Source of the DNA: Baylisascaris procyonis
Taxonomy: Eukaryota > Nematoda > Chromadorea > Rhabditida > Ascarididae
Reading direction: 5' to 3'
Length of the DNA stretch: 64,000 bases
Assembly: GCA_037389465.1 (NCBI GenBank)
Contig: JAZARR010000250.1
Coordinates: 1,550,001 to 1,614,000 of the forward strand
Below, one piece after another: positions 1 through 14,000 of this stretch (position 1 is the stretch's first letter; every line of letters begins with the position of its first letter). The notes under the pieces are model-generated. The model made no database searches. It was not told the DNA's origin and worked only from the letters and a program-made list of their open reading frames with translations. Made by a program: the position numbers and the translations under genes.

Positions 1-184
1 GAGGTATTAATTTTTCAAAATTTGACATATTCAAATGTGAAAAAAAAGATAGGAATTTCAACGAGAGATAAAGAGATTTTATGAAAGAATTTTTGAAAAA
101 TTTCAATTGAATTCAAATTTTAAATAATAGTCATAAATAAGTTTTATTTTAATCGACCAATAATATTTCATCTAATTATTTCAG

Positions 185-3100
185 AAGTGGCACGTTCGCA
201 TACACCAACGGTTGAACTGCATAGTGAAACAGGTAGTACACCAAGCGTTACGGCTCATCGACTATCCTATTCTCGACCCACAAACGAACCGAGGCGCCTC
301 TCCAGTCAAGTACCTACTAAGATATCACGTGTAGCGCCATCTACTTTTCATAAATGTTCGTTCATATTTATCTATGCTAAATGATAAATGACTTCACATT
401 TGTTTTACCTTTGTTTTACCTCTTTCTTTTTACATCCATTTTTTGTCATCGCTTAAAATTTGTCATGAATATTTTCTGCACAAACCTTATGCATCTATTT
501 TAAAAAAACTCATGCTAATGAGCACTTTTACAGATTTTTTATTTCATTTGATGCTATTGCCAGCTGACTGTATTTAATTGCTTCAAATTTTTACCATTTC
601 AGTGAACAATATTTCCATTTTTTTTTTTGCTGATTTTTTATTGTTTCTCTCGTTAATAATTTTTTTACTTTGTACGGCATATTCTTTAAGTTGCTTAATG
701 AAGGATGTTTAGCAGCTGTTGGAGAGGCGGTCGTTGAGGGAACAATACTCGAAGATACGGAAGATGAAAATACACAAATGATGCCTGCACGTGTAATCAA
801 AAGTCCCTCACTGCCTATCAATAAACGTTTGTTGAATTTTCTTCTCTTCGCTGTTAGAAGTAATAATCGTAGTTGATTAATGTTATATGCTAATTGCTGT
901 TCAGAATATTTTCTCTTTAATTTATTCCTTGTCTACTTTCAATTATTCTGGTTTCATGCTTATGAATCGACTTCCCATATCGTCCATCGTACGGAAGTCT
1001 ACGCTTTCCATATCTCAACTCGAGAACTATGCGCTCCTTTATTTTATCAGCAAAACTATGCGTTCATTTCAATTTTAGAAGCCGTTTTTTTAAATAAAAT
1101 TTTTTGCTGTTAGAATTATGGAGATGAGACCAGGTAAGGAAATAAATAAATTAGTGGTTTGTTTATGTGGATGTATAAATGATGTCGACATTTCTATCAC
1201 GTTTTCACATATACGACTGCTAAAAGATTTCTTTTTTTTAAAGGATTCGGAATGTGGCGTTCAATGCGTAGGAAATCGCGATCGATCACTACATCGGAAA
1301 GTGAGCTGTCGTTAGGTGAGGGACGTTCGAGTGTCGAATTGCACGAGATTCCTCTCTCACATCATCGAAGGACGCGATCTTGTACGCGCAGGTGAGTTAT
1401 TATTCGATAATAATCACTAAAATTAATAATTTTATTAAGTGTTGATAGTTTATTGGAATGGATAAAGTAAGAGGAAATTCGGTACCATCGGTCTTTTTAC
1501 CTCCATCGTCTGCTGTATTCGCCTGAATAAGAAGAAAATTTAGAAATTTTTATTGACTTTCTTTTACGATAAATAATATTTTCCATTTTTTTTTTGAAAT
1601 TGCAGGAAAATTGCCTTAAAAATTTAACTTTATACTTATCAATTAAATCCCCGCAATTTTTTCCCCACTATAAATTTCCGTTGTTTTTTCACTCCTCTTT
1701 TTCTATCAATTTCCGTTGAAGTTATCATAGCGAACGTTTATTTACATTCGGAAATCCTTCATGAAAGATATATCGATGACAAAAATTACCCACTTAGATT
1801 TACTAAGGAAGCGAATACCCATGGGAAACTTGCCATCTTCCCGTGAATTTAGGCTTGCAAATGCTTCATAGATCTATTTTTTATTGGATCATCTATTCAC
1901 TGCACCGTTTTTATACTTACTACGGAGGTTATAATACATCATGCACTTCCCAAGCAATATCTTGTCAAGGTCGAAATTAGCGTTGAATTTTTATTGAATT
2001 TTATTGCCTTTTTTTTTACTTATGTTCTGAGAAGTGCTAACGATTTGTTTATTGTGCTGAGTAGAGAGGGAAGAAGGGAGAATAGGGGTTGGAGATGGGA
2101 AAGATGAATTGGCGAACTACCAGCGATACTTGAGTTCTACCACGAATCGGGGTCACTAAGTTTCTCTAGCGGTATCACGCTTGATCTCCTTTCTATCATA
2201 GTATGCTGCAATAGTCAACTTATACCAAGCATGATCACCAGATGTATTAAAGAAAGGTTTTTTGTCATGTATATATGGCAGCAACGTGCTGAGAAGATTG
2301 CAATTCGATTTTCCCTGCGTACATAAAAGAAAGTTTATGCTTTATCAGTAAATTGCTCTACTCTAAAGAGAACAGAGGCGGGTTCGATGCAAAAATCAAA
2401 GGGTTCCATACCAACAATCCTCTCGCCATGGACGCTGATTTGATGTTGTGAATGTGTTGAAGTGGATTGGTTTATTTGTTTATCTATTTTATTTATTTTT
2501 TTTTATTTTATTTATTTATTTTTATTAAAGTTGGAGTGATGGGTTTTTATTGAATGCCTTAAATGGTTTAAATATTTAAATATAACTATGAATGTTTATT
2601 TGTAGGTATCCGAAGCTGGAGGAGGCACTTGCATTACCGCTTAACTTTGAAGAACCCTTAGTTGCGGCTGAATTATCAACACCTACTAATATCGAAGCTC
2701 GACCAAGAGGTTTACTTTCATTCTCTTCTTTATTTTTTTTTATTGTTGTTGAATATTAGTATAATTTAAAAAAAAAGGTTGGCAAACTCATCACATTTAA
2801 TTTTTTTTTTTATATAACAGACAATTTAATTATGTTATAGAGACTAAAACAATTGAAATAGAAATAGAAACGTAATTTAAAAAATCCGGGTAAGAAAAGA
2901 AGCTCGGAAATCCTGAAATCCGGATGAGAAATCCGGAAAAGTAGTTATGATAAGAAAATAATTAAACGGATATAGAAGAACAATCGCTATCAATGGGAAT
3001 TAGCTCAGGCGGCAGAGATATGTTATCACAATTATTCAAATCACCCATATATATCCCACTTTGCAGTTTTTGCGAGATTTCACAATTCATTTATTAGTGT

Positions 3101-4293
3101 GTTAAACATTTTTGCATCCACTAAATTTGAGCAACATTTTCGACTCATTATATTTGACTATTAGAGTTGCCGAAAATTTCATATTTTTAGGGTATTTTTC
3201 TTTCGTTCAGCGTTTAAACACTAATCGCTTCATGAAAAAATTCAAATTTCTTCCAACTGATATTTGCATATTTTCTTTCAACTTTTAGAAAACGCTCAAA
3301 ATATCCCTTAAAAAATATCGTTTAATTCTATTTAATTCGATTATTTCGATCTCCAAGATCTATGAGTAATCTTCTCTAATAAAATATTTTTATATATCAT
3401 TATTGATGATCGTTTCATTGCAAATTTAGATAATATGATCCTTTACAATTCTCAAACAATGTAGGTAATGTGCCTTTTTTTTGTTAGAGTAATCTCGAGC
3501 AAAAATTCGCAAAACCATTCAAGTAAAGTAATGGATTTTCGACCGAATTTTAAATGGTTGTAAAAAAATGATTTTAATTTTTTAGTTAATAATTTATAAG
3601 AAGTTAGTTTATATACTTAATTGTTATCGTAACTGCTGAATTGAAATGATAAATAAAAACAGAGAAAATCGACGCAATTTAATTCTTATTTCAATGAATC
3701 CCTCTAATAACGTATATGAGTTAGGAAACCACTTTGTCGATGTATGTGTTAGAGTCCCATTTAGCGCAGTATTACACTGAAAAACAATTCTTCGATAACT
3801 ATGCTTCCTTTGGAAATATTCATTTATAGATCACAATCTACGCTTTCTTAATCCCTTGTTAATCAGAATTATACTACTTGGAGATGCTATGAAACCTCTA
3901 AGCTAGATAACCGCCCCGGATATGGTCTAAAAGTCAACTTTCAATTTAGTGAATTATAAAGCTAATTGGTCGCTTATGAAAAAACGCATGAAGAATAAAT
4001 AATGCATTGTTTCCTGAATATTCGATATGTGACCAGTGGTCAGTTTTGTGACCGGTCAATTTCATGAAAACTGCAATATTCTGCAGTAGGCTGGTCTATT
4101 AAGACCCTCCCCCCCTCCCCTCCCCTCTCCAAAAAAAAAGCATTTTCCTTAGTTTTTCTTGAATGTTTCTAACGAATGAACACTTTTAGTTGTGTCGTTC
4201 ACGACGCCGAAATTGGAGCATAGAGAGACAACTTCGTTGACTGAAGATGATGATCTCAGCACTAATATTACAGCCCGTCATCATTACGTCTGA
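185..4293 (+). CDS. 3' end of an unrecognised protein-coding gene (5 exons, 5' end outside window)
   Basis: Proposed exons are 185-309, 691-790, 1244-1391, 2606-2709 and 4190-4293. They join in phase into a 192-residue C-terminal part ending at TGA 4291-4293. Each junction has GT and AG; the acceptors are TCAG, TAAG, AAAG, GTAG and TTAG. The protein is low in hydrophobic residues. It has a Ser/Thr/Arg-rich start, an acidic patch (EDTEDEN), a basic Ser/Arg block (WRSMRRKSRSITTSESE), a second basic run (SHHRRTRSCTRR) and an acidic stretch before the C-terminus RHHYV. No signal peptide, membrane segment or known domain is visible, so it looks like a disordered cytoplasmic or nuclear tail. The family was not recognised and no function is given. 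The last three exons are well supported because frame and splice sites agree; the first two are less certain, since other donors near 792 are possible. No polyadenylation signal was picked out just after the stop. Confidence 0.6.
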
Positions 4294-4522
4294 TGTTGCG
4301 ATTTTCTACTTGAAAATGCATTCAACTCTGGTAAATTGTATAAAATTATACTTACCATCATAGTTAATGTATAGTAATGCTTATGCTCAAACCTATACGC
4401 AGGATAGAGTGCAAAATTTATTGAATTGAAAAACGACCGAATCATTTCGTCCGGAACGATCGGATTCTTAGATCCCGATTCAGCGGATCCTTTCGTTGTG
4501 AATGAGCGAGTCCTTTGGTGTG

Positions 4523-4524
<2 letters not shown>

Positions 4525-4571
<47 letters not shown>
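4525..4571. repeat. (AT)n microsatellite
   Basis: An uninterrupted AT dinucleotide run of about 47 bases lies roughly 230 bases after the stop of the upstream gene. A minus-strand open frame through it is only Tyr-Ile repeats and is not coding. Confidence 0.95.
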
Positions 4572-4574
<3 letters not shown>

Positions 4575-5404
4575 TTTCAAATTACATCTATTTTTGTATA
4601 TGAAATTCCTTCATCACATTCCCGTTTGCATTCCCCACTGCTTGCGTATGGAGTTGCTCGTTTGTTTATTATTTCATATATATATTGTAATTTTAAAGTG
4701 ATTTTAATCACTATTTTTACGCATCAAACAATCGCTATTGCTATGAGAATTTGTCGCATCGACTATAATTGAATATATCACTATATAAAAAGATATCTTT
4801 TTTTTTGAACTTATGAATGTCGACATTATTTTCGCATGCGAATTTGCAAAGAGAGAATTAAATTACAAAACGAGACGTTATGCTTTTAGATATCTAATAA
4901 AACGCCATACGCAAACATGTTTTCATTTCCATGAATATAGTTTCAACTATCCTTATATATACTGGTCAAGTGTGCCATAGTTAATCGAATCATGAATTTT
5001 TGTCTGTCAGTAATATGCAATGAATATAGAAAATGCTGTTTAGTGTGCTATTGTGTATATTCGAACATTCCGCAAAGGTTGATAAGAGTGCTTCGGAATA
5101 AAGACTTATGGCGCACTTGCCCATTGCCTTAAGTAACTAAATATTAGCTTATCTCATGTCTGTGTTTTTCTTATTCGTCACCCTCTCATGCAGTGATATA
5201 TTTCCAGGTGTTATTAATACGGAAATATTCGGGAATGCAGATTTTTGGATTTGTTATTTTTATATAATCCAAATTATTGCCAAATTTTGGTAATGTTCCC
5301 AATTTTCACTCAGATTTTTTCATTCAAGTCTTCTAATTTGATATGTAACGTAATCAATATTCTTGTGTTGCCCTCTATCCTGAAATCGTCATCGTAACGA
5401 TGGA

Positions 5405-5548
5405 ACTAACATTCCCCCTTCCCCCAAATTGGGTATTCCCCCTTCCCCCAAATTTTAGTATTCCCCCTCCCCCAAATTGGGTATTCCCCTTCCCCAAATG
5501 GTTATTCCCCTTTTCCAAAATGGGTATTCCCCTTCCCCCCAATAGGTA
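5405..5548. repeat. C-rich minisatellite, about 25-bp unit
   Basis: Five to six imperfect tandem units carry the core ATTCCCCCTTCCCCCAAAT followed by TGGGT or similar. They vary in the length of the C runs and degrade toward the 3' side. It is intergenic. Confidence 0.85.
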
Positions 5549-6054
5549 ATGATGGTTGCATCAGTGTAAATAACCAAAGATATTTTTTTTTCAGTGCCAT
5601 ATTGTTCGTAAACGATGAATTACTAGATGGATATCATCAAAAAATATTTCTCTCTTTGTACGCAAATTATTTTAATTTTTTGAATTTCTATCTGTGATCG
5701 TTCGTCTTCCATATAAATAATTTTATGGGTTTTTTTTTGAATATTTATCGAATGCATTTTTGTTGAAAATTCAAATATATTTATGATTCCATTTTTGCAA
5801 ATATCACTCATACATGCAAAATTAGTTGAAAATAAATGAATAAAATTTGAATAAAATTTCTCTTATTCGTTCTTTGGTATATCGCCACAATTTACTCTAT
5901 TTTATATCGCTTTCATCACTTAACAATGATGATTTTATTTGATATAGAAATCGAATATTATTTCGTGATCAAACTATAGTCCTATAGCGCATCGTTTCGA
6001 TGGAAATCATTACCTATACTCTATACATCATTAATGATATCTTTAATTTGGAAG

Positions 6055-6132
6055 GCATCTGTTTGGAAATCGTTATTGACAGCATCTGTTTGTTTGTTTG
6101 GAATGCATCTGTTTGGAAACCGTTATTGACAG
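6055..6132. repeat. Short direct duplication
   Basis: A 28-base segment at 6055-6082 recurs at 6105-6132 with one difference (GGAAATCG against GGAAACCG). The offset is 50 bases, with a TGTT-rich spacer. It is intergenic. Confidence 0.85.
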
Positions 6133-8020
6133 CTTCTATTGAAAGTGATCTATTTAAAAACCAATGATAGCAAGATGTCATAAGCTATTTGAGTATAAAC
6201 TTTCTTCTTTTTTTTTCTCAATTCCGTTGATGATATAAGAAAGGCTAAAATAAATTAAAGTTGATTTTTTTTTTTTTTGGAATAATTTCGAGCATTTTGC
6301 GAACTTTTTTCGCGATAATCGTATCGAATTGTGATGATGCCCCAGTAGAAGATTGTCTCTGAATGGGAGATAGAAACGCTAACAAAAGCGCTAATCACAA
6401 ATTCTTTGATGAATCGCAAAGATATACCCTCTACCGTTTTAGATAGACCATTGAAAGTGAATTCCATGTTTAGCAACCTTAACATGCACAATCGACAAAA
6501 ATGGAAGGGAAGGAATATTTAAAGGAATGAAGTAGAAAGGGAATTATTAGCATTAAATGTTTTATTGTGCCAATCCTTAGAGTTGCATCGAATGTTCCCT
6601 AAGTTCTAGCTCAGAAGGATGTTTTAAACTTGACCATTATTATTGTTATTTCATTTCGTCGTCTTATATGGGGAATATAGGTGATAGAAGACGATGACAA
6701 AGAAACAAAAATATTCAAGACCTCAAAGGAAGAGTTTCGATTTGTAGCTTATTCAAGCATATTCAATTTCCATTTGTAAAGATTTTATTTCAATCAGTGA
6801 GATCTTGTTCGTTTCAACCAGTTAATTGACGGGGTGGCTACGGAGTCGATGTTGCAAGTTTCCACAGAAACTCCGAAGCGCCAACTCCACGCCATAACCC
6901 TCCCCTAGGCACTTTATAATTTTGAAGCTGGTTTATCCCATAGCGTTCAACCACTACCAAAGGTTGGCGATTGATTCGTCAGGAAGTAAGGGTCACTAAA
7001 TCCGATGGTAGAGAAGAAACGACATGAAAATAGGACTCTTCGATTCCATGGAAACTTCTAAGTTTATCCCATGCAACAATGCTTGGTTTTATTCGTATCG
7101 GACGAAAGAAAAAATTCAAATCGCCTGATTGAGGTTCAAAAATTTTTGGATGTTTGGCCCCTCCATAATTTTCGATGTTTGCAGCACTGTGCTCGAGTTG
7201 GGGAGGGGGGGGGTAGAGAGGGGTGAAGACAGCAGCCGCAAAGGATGGGAAACATTTGCGGACTTATATTCAACTGGCTTAAACTGCATAAGAAGAATAT
7301 AATTGTAAGGGGTCTAAACATATAATTCAATGACCCGTTGGCCTAAATGACATCCATTATCAAGCCCAATAAGGAAGGAATTTTCCCACATTTCGTTTCA
7401 GCTGCACAACGTTGGGCAGCAAATTTCCCAGGGAAGGTAGGAAAACTAAAGTTCGAGATATCTGTAGGTTCGCTCCTGCAATATGCAAAAGTGGAAAATT
7501 TTCCTACCATTTGCGGTGGATGAATGTGGGATGACCATGTAACATGGCTGTGAAGTTTATACATGGATAGGTCATGCCTTCGAGTATAACTGAGGTGCGA
7601 CCACCCACCTCGCACCCTTTCCTTCTCCATTCCCATCGTCCTACCCCTTGCTATTCCCATCCCTCTCCTTTGCTTTCATTTTTTTTTGCTTCCCCATCTC
7701 CCTCACCTTCTTTGCTGTCTTCACTTTTCATATACAAAAGCGCTTGAAAACGAATTGGTTTCGTTGATCGATTTGAGCTTTCATTTTATCTCCTTATTGA
7801 TGTTTATTGATTGAATTCACAATCGTTATATCATTTCATTTGTTATATTAATTTATTGGAATCGAATAGGGTATAAAGATCATTCATATCGACTTACCTT
7901 TATACCTGTTCAATCATATTGACTACCTTTCCGATAAATTTTCGCTCATGTTGTCATTTTTTCTTATCTAATTTTTATTTATTTATTCTTTACGCATTTA
8001 TATTTATGATGGTTTTTAAA

Positions 8021-8041
8021 CTTTTCAGGTCATAGCCTAAA
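8021..8041 (+). promoter_or_regulatory. Candidate spliced-leader acceptor and short 5' leader of GTF2H2
   Basis: CTTTTCAG ends at 8028 and is followed by only 13 bases before the ATG at 8042. The pyrimidine-rich tract and TTTTCAG fit the nematode 3' splice consensus. This could be a trans-splice site or the end of a 5' UTR intron. The sequence alone cannot tell which, because no SL RNA gene lies in the window. Confidence 0.5.
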
Positions 8042-11000
8042 ATGTGTGCCGATATCAATGAAGATGACGAACAAAAAGGGTATACATGGGAGATCGCATA
8101 TGCTGAAGGTATTTTCATAGAATTTTTTAATTTATATTTTATTCTATCCTCTTAAGGTAGAATTTTATGCCAATAAGATTACGATTGTGTGCATTTTCAA
8201 GTCTATTGTTCAGGTCAGAGACAGGTGTTCAATACTCAAAGCTAAAGGTACACGACCTATCGTATAAGTTATTCGGCAAAGTTGGCAGCTTGCATAAGTC
8301 TATAGGGAAAGGATTAGTAGCCTTGAAAAGGTATCTGAGGAGGGGATCCGTTTTTTTTTTTTTTTATAAAGCGAAATGGGGTATTTAGATTTGGGAGGAT
8401 GCAAACCTTTAAAAGGCCATGCAAGCAGAGAGCAACTTCTACAAAGGTTGTTCTCCTGATCGGCTTCTTGGACGCTTTCTTATATTTGTTTTTACTACAC
8501 CCAGCATATAGTAGCGAATGGTTTTTGGTAAAATTAAAGCCGAAAACACTGCAAAACAAAAGGTTAGAATTATTTTTTTTTTTTTTTGGTATGGACGGTC
8601 TTACTCGAAGCGTCTAGGCCATTCTACTGCTTATAGACCGCAAAGGGATATCCTTAACTCGAATCGGAAATGGATACCGACTAGATCCTCCTCTTTCCCC
8701 ATCCACCCCCCTCCCCTCCACTTCACCCCTATCTGTGACTTTTCGTCGAATGTCTCCGATTATGAATCTTTTTTCGGTGGCTAACTGCTAAGTATAATTG
8801 TGAATGTTGCCATCTATTATTCACAACACATATGATACGTCCAAATTAGCTGATCCATTTAAAAAAATATTATTATTATTATTAATTGTTATTTATGTTA
8901 TTTAGGCCTTAATATTCGTGAGGTACTCGAAGAGGATGAAAGTGGATCGGTGGAAAAATCGGTTGCGAAATTAATATTCGATGCGAAACGTAAACGACGT
9001 CTCACCGATCGACCAGCGCGGATTCGTCTTGGCATCGTATGGCATTTTTTATTTTTTTCGTTTTGATTACTTTTATATGTGTGATCGAGAGATCACGAAT
9101 AGGCAATGATCGATCCAATTAGAAGAGCTTTGTCTCAACTTTTTTTAGATAATGGATTCAAGGAGAGGATAAGAGAGGGGAAAAGGGGTAGGGAGAGGAA
9201 CGAATTGAAGAAAAAGGCGTTTTTTTAAAGCTCAAAGGTTAGTGCTCCTCCTTTTTATCTCAATTTGAAAAATGCTGGCGGCATTTTTCGATTGTGTTTT
9301 AAATATTTTGAATATTTTAGTACATCCTTCGAATTTTTTTCTACCTTGCTGAAAGTAATTCCGGTCGAGAGATCCATAGAGAGAGGTGAATTGAGTACAA
9401 TTAAATTTCTTCTTGTCGCTAAGATTGCATTTGTTTACGTGTTTTTATTGATGAATGCAAATGCAGATGCGATACGTATATATAATCGTCGATTGTTCTT
9501 TGGCAATGACCGAGAAGTCGCTTCTGCCGACTAGACTTAACGTTACCTTAAAGGTATGCGACTATTTGCCCGCAGGCAATTTTTACGCATAATTTTATTT
9601 ATTTATTTTTTATTTTTTGAAAAAAAAAGCGACAATTCATCCTATTTTGCATAGTATCGTTGTGATGCATCTATCTTGAGGGAACTTTTTACGGCTAATT
9701 AAAACAAAAAAAACTGTTGTAACTTTTATGTTTTATTCGGTAATTTTCTCTACCTCTAGCAATAAACTACGTTTTCGATTGAGATAATATCAAGGTGAGA
9801 TGAATTGACGCAAAGATTTGGCTTCATGCAAAATTTTTTAAAATATTTTTGAAACAATGCTTAGTCATGGAAGGGAATCGGGATAGGGAAATCCAGTTAG
9901 CAGTAATATAGTTGCTAGTCTAAATCGGCTTCGATGTATTTCAGGTTTTGAATCAATTCTTCGAGAAATTTTCTGAGCAGAATCCAATCTCACAGGTCGG
10001 TGTTATTATTTGCCGAGATAAACGAGCCGAGCGTCTAATTCCGCTTACAGGTAGATTCGACTATATTGTTTATTTAATTAGCTACATATTATGAAGGAAG
10101 TACAAGATTACCTTTAAAATGTGCCATTTTCTCCAGCATAATATGTGGCTACTACTGGAAAATTAGAGAAAGTTTTTTATGCAGTCTTTTCATCTGTTTT
10201 TATTTCTACTTATAGAAAATAGTTCGATCAGAAATTTGAATTTATTTGCGTCACTGACTTTCCATCCTATTGTATGGGAAATAAAATTACCTGTGGTATT
10301 TCAAAACTACCTGTGCCATTTTTTGAAACCGTTACCAGTAAGACGGGTTTTAGCATAACGTAATTGAAAACCTCTTCTCCTCCAATCACCTCGCCTTGTA
10401 TTCTTTCCCATTATTTGCACTATCAACTGTGTGCGCATTTAACGTCAGCAGAAGAAATGCGGGCTTAGTTGCATAGAACGATGGCACATCGGTTGCGAAC
10501 CGCGAACCGAGCTGAACATATGCTCCACATTGCGTACGCACCACTACCGTACTCTGCACACTGCAAGCGAATACTAGTGCCGATCATAGGAACTTCGAAT
10601 ATTTGTAATAGAAACATGGAATTTCTTTTCCATCATTCGATTCAGAATGTCAAATAATGAATTGAAAGAGACACCGGAAACTCAACAGAACGACTACATA
10701 TTACAATATTCGCCCATTGCGTTGTATTGTTTGCAATGAATTTAGTGACGTCATCTGATATATACGACGCTTGTTGCGGGAAAAAAGTGAAATTTGCGTT
10801 AATAATAACAGTAAGAACGATAGCAATATATGTTTCTACCAGAAATTTTCGAAGTTCATGTGATGGGCGTTAGTATTCGTTTCCTGTGGGCAGAGCACGG
10901 TAGTGATGTGTACACGGTGTAGAGCATGTACTCACCTCGGTTCGCGATTCGGAACCGGTATGCCATCGTTCTATACAACAATGCCTACGCTTATATTATA

Positions 11001-14000
11001 AAATGGGGGGGGGGGGGGCAAGGATTGGTTTCTCTTATTGTGTGAACAAATAAAGCGTCCGTTAATATATCTTTCATCAGGGTAGAACCTTTTGCATTTG
11101 TAAATGTCAGGTAAATGTGTTATTTTATATTCTAGGTGTGCCGTTAAAAAACCATATAAAACAGTGCTCTAATTTAATCGATTTTTTGTTTCAGGTAGTA
11201 TTCGAGCAGTGAAAGAGGCTCTCTCAACAATCAATGAAGCATCTTGCCATGGTGAATTCTCGTTGCAGAATGGACTCCTAGTTGCACTAAGAAGTTTGCA
11301 GTAAGGTTTCAACTCTTTTTTTTTCGAGATATTTATATGTACTCTCACAGGATGAGTTGTGAATGGGATTTTATGAATAGACTCTTAAGTAGGTTTTTGA
11401 AAAATCACTGTTCGCTGAATGCTCCCGTCGATGCTACAAAATTTCTGCAGATTTATTATCTATGCTTCAGTCGAAATTCATGCATGCACTTATTTAATTG
11501 TATTCAAAAAGCGCATATGGTGCTAACAGGTGGCGTGCATTCCTTATTTAGTTGAATAAGCGAACAGAGAGGAGGGTGTAGGTAAGCGTCAATGATGCGC
11601 GATTACGGAGTCAAAAAACTTTTTGTATTCATTTGCATATTTTTCATAGTTCATTCGAGTTTTTTCGGCTTATAACAAAGAGTTCCAATGCATTCTAAAC
11701 ACTATTTTGCCGCTGATCTAACTTGACTTATCTATTTTTTAAAGGAATCTGAATCCACAGGTGCCCAATTTATAGGCTTCAGACGAGGAGGGCTTATTTT
11801 TGTTCTTTATTCAGCTGGTGTTTTTGTTGATGACGTCATTTTTTTGAAGTAGACTGATTTGGATTCTCATGGAAACATTGACAGATTCATGTAGCAGCTA
11901 ATCGTTAATCTTATTGCATTATTTTTAAGAGGCGCAGTTTTTGGCGAATGCAAAAAATTTGCATAAATTGATAATAAATTCAATTAAAGGAGAATTTCGA
12001 ACATTTTACCTTTCCATTTGTTTCTTATTTTCTTCGTTCTATGAACCAATCAATAAATATTAATTTATGCAGGTGGAGATTGTTAGAGATGATGATATAG
12101 GTGGTGTTTTAGAGATGATATTTGTATATCGTTTAGGTGATAATGTTAGAAAGATGCATGTCGTTATAAATTATTTTCACAGTAACAGAAAAAATAGCAT
12201 TGTAGTTTTTATTTTTATTTTTTATGACGAACGTTGCATAAATGTTGCATTTAATGTAAATATTCCTACCAGAAATGAGTTCCATATGGCGCATAGCATT
12301 GGCAATATTTGAGATAAAGGAAGATCTGGGTTGCATCGACATCGGTGGATTCATTGGTCGTTATCTTTCAATAAGTTGCCGCTTGCGAATATTTAAAATT
12401 TATATGGATTTCTAGCATGATACAGAGTTTTGTAATGCGCTGTTTAAAGGCATTTTCCTGGACATGCGAGTCGCGAGGTTATTGCAATAGTGGCAAGTCT
12501 TTCGACGTGCGATCCGTCAAATATTTTCGGCACATTTGAGGTTTGTTTTGAATTTTTGCGAAGTTTTTTTTAGCTCTTGAAGTGACATAAAATATATTTT
12601 TGCTGATCGCTTCGAATACACCGTTGTAGGTGGCGTCAAATTTAGCAGTTATTTCTTCACTTAGAATAAGATTGATTTGTTGAATGCTTGTAGTGTTACC
12701 TATGCATTTGTGAATTTGTTACCTGGGAAAGTATTGCTGTAGGGAGATGGCTTACGGTGCAACAGATTTTAGGTGCTTATCCACTGCTGGTTGCAATTGC
12801 AGTGCTTTAATAATGGAAAGGCTATGATGATTGGAAACGGATATAATGATATCTTTGCGTGAGTCGACGATGGATACGATAAATGTGTTTTGTGCTAGTG
12901 AAGTAAATTATTTTCGGTTGTAGGTGCTGAAGAGAAACAACGTTCGATGTTCAGTGATTGGACTCAGTGCTGAGGTGTTCGTTTATAAGAAACTTTGCTC
13001 TACCACTTCCGGTTTGTTATCATTACTTACATATTTGCTTATCACTGTTAAATTGGGAATACGTTCAGTATTTCACATTGTGGTATTTAATGAGTTACAA
13101 AACTTCAGATGGTTGCTTTTGAATTGGAATGAAGATGTAAGGTAAAATTTGATCGAGATGAGCCGCATTTTCTTTTATTTACGGTTACGTCATTGAGCGG
13201 GAAATGAAGCATTAGCTCGGTCATATTCATATCTCGTGGCTAATTGAATAAAACCGAATGGATTTATTCTGCTTCCGATTAGGTTTTGAATAATGCGCTG
13301 GAATATGAAGTTTAGGTTTGTAGTAGCAGCTTGAATGGTTTTTACCTTTGATAGTGTAATGAGATGAGTTTCATCTAGCACCTTTATGATGTCGTAGGTG
13401 TTAAAAAAGATTAACTAAAAAAAGTTTGATGAAAAGATATCATCGGCATAGAGGCTAATCATTGGCATATTACAGGTCGTTATGATGTGATTCTCGATAG
13501 AGATCATTTTGAATTGATTCTAAACGAATATACAAATCCACCTGTGACGAAACGTAATGTGGAGAGTTGTGTAGTGCGTATGGGTTTCCCATCTCATCAA
13601 ATCATACAAAAACCTGCATTCTGTTTATGGTATGTACCTTTTTATTTTTCATTTGAAGGGTATCGACTGTCATTTCTATTTTATGGCATTGCTTTTTTTA
13701 TTGTTGCTTTGAAACAGAGACGGCCGACTTGTAACTTAGAGATGACTCGTTGGGGGGGGGGGGGTTTAATACTACCTTGAAACGTACAATGTTACTTTGG
13801 AGATGATAGAGTGTTCTGTCATTGCTGTGAAACTGAAACAATCAAGACATGCCTTGGAGGTGATACGTACCCAGTTCTGATGTTGCTTCAGGTCACCAAC
13901 AGTCAGCAACCTTTAGGGACCGCCGCAGTCATAGCCTGAACATATGCCTTGGAATTGACACCTAAAGGGACTAATTTCATTTCCTTTTGAAACAGCCAGC

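Larger units (their letters stand above)
4294..8028. other. Intergenic region between the unknown gene and GTF2H2
   Basis: No open frame here has splice-compatible continuity or recognisable protein. It holds an AT dinucleotide tract, a C-rich minisatellite near 5.4 kb, a short duplicated segment at 6055-6132 and several pyrimidine-rich stretches near 7.6 kb. Part may be the 3' UTR of the upstream gene and the promoter of GTF2H2, but no specific element could be named. Confidence 0.5.

Noticed and set aside
691..792. Alternative donor after 792 for exon 2 of the first gene
   Set aside because: Using GTAATC at 793 leaves phase 0, which puts the next exon into a frame with an early stop; the donor at 791 gives an open frame.
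2880..2945. Repeated TCCGGAAA-type words, also seen near 17130
   Set aside because: Too short and irregular to call a repeat family without a genome-wide search.
4284..4580. 98-codon minus-strand open frame starting with Tyr-Ile repeats
   Set aside because: The start is the AT microsatellite and the rest overlaps the terminal exon of the + strand gene on the other strand; there is no recognisable protein.
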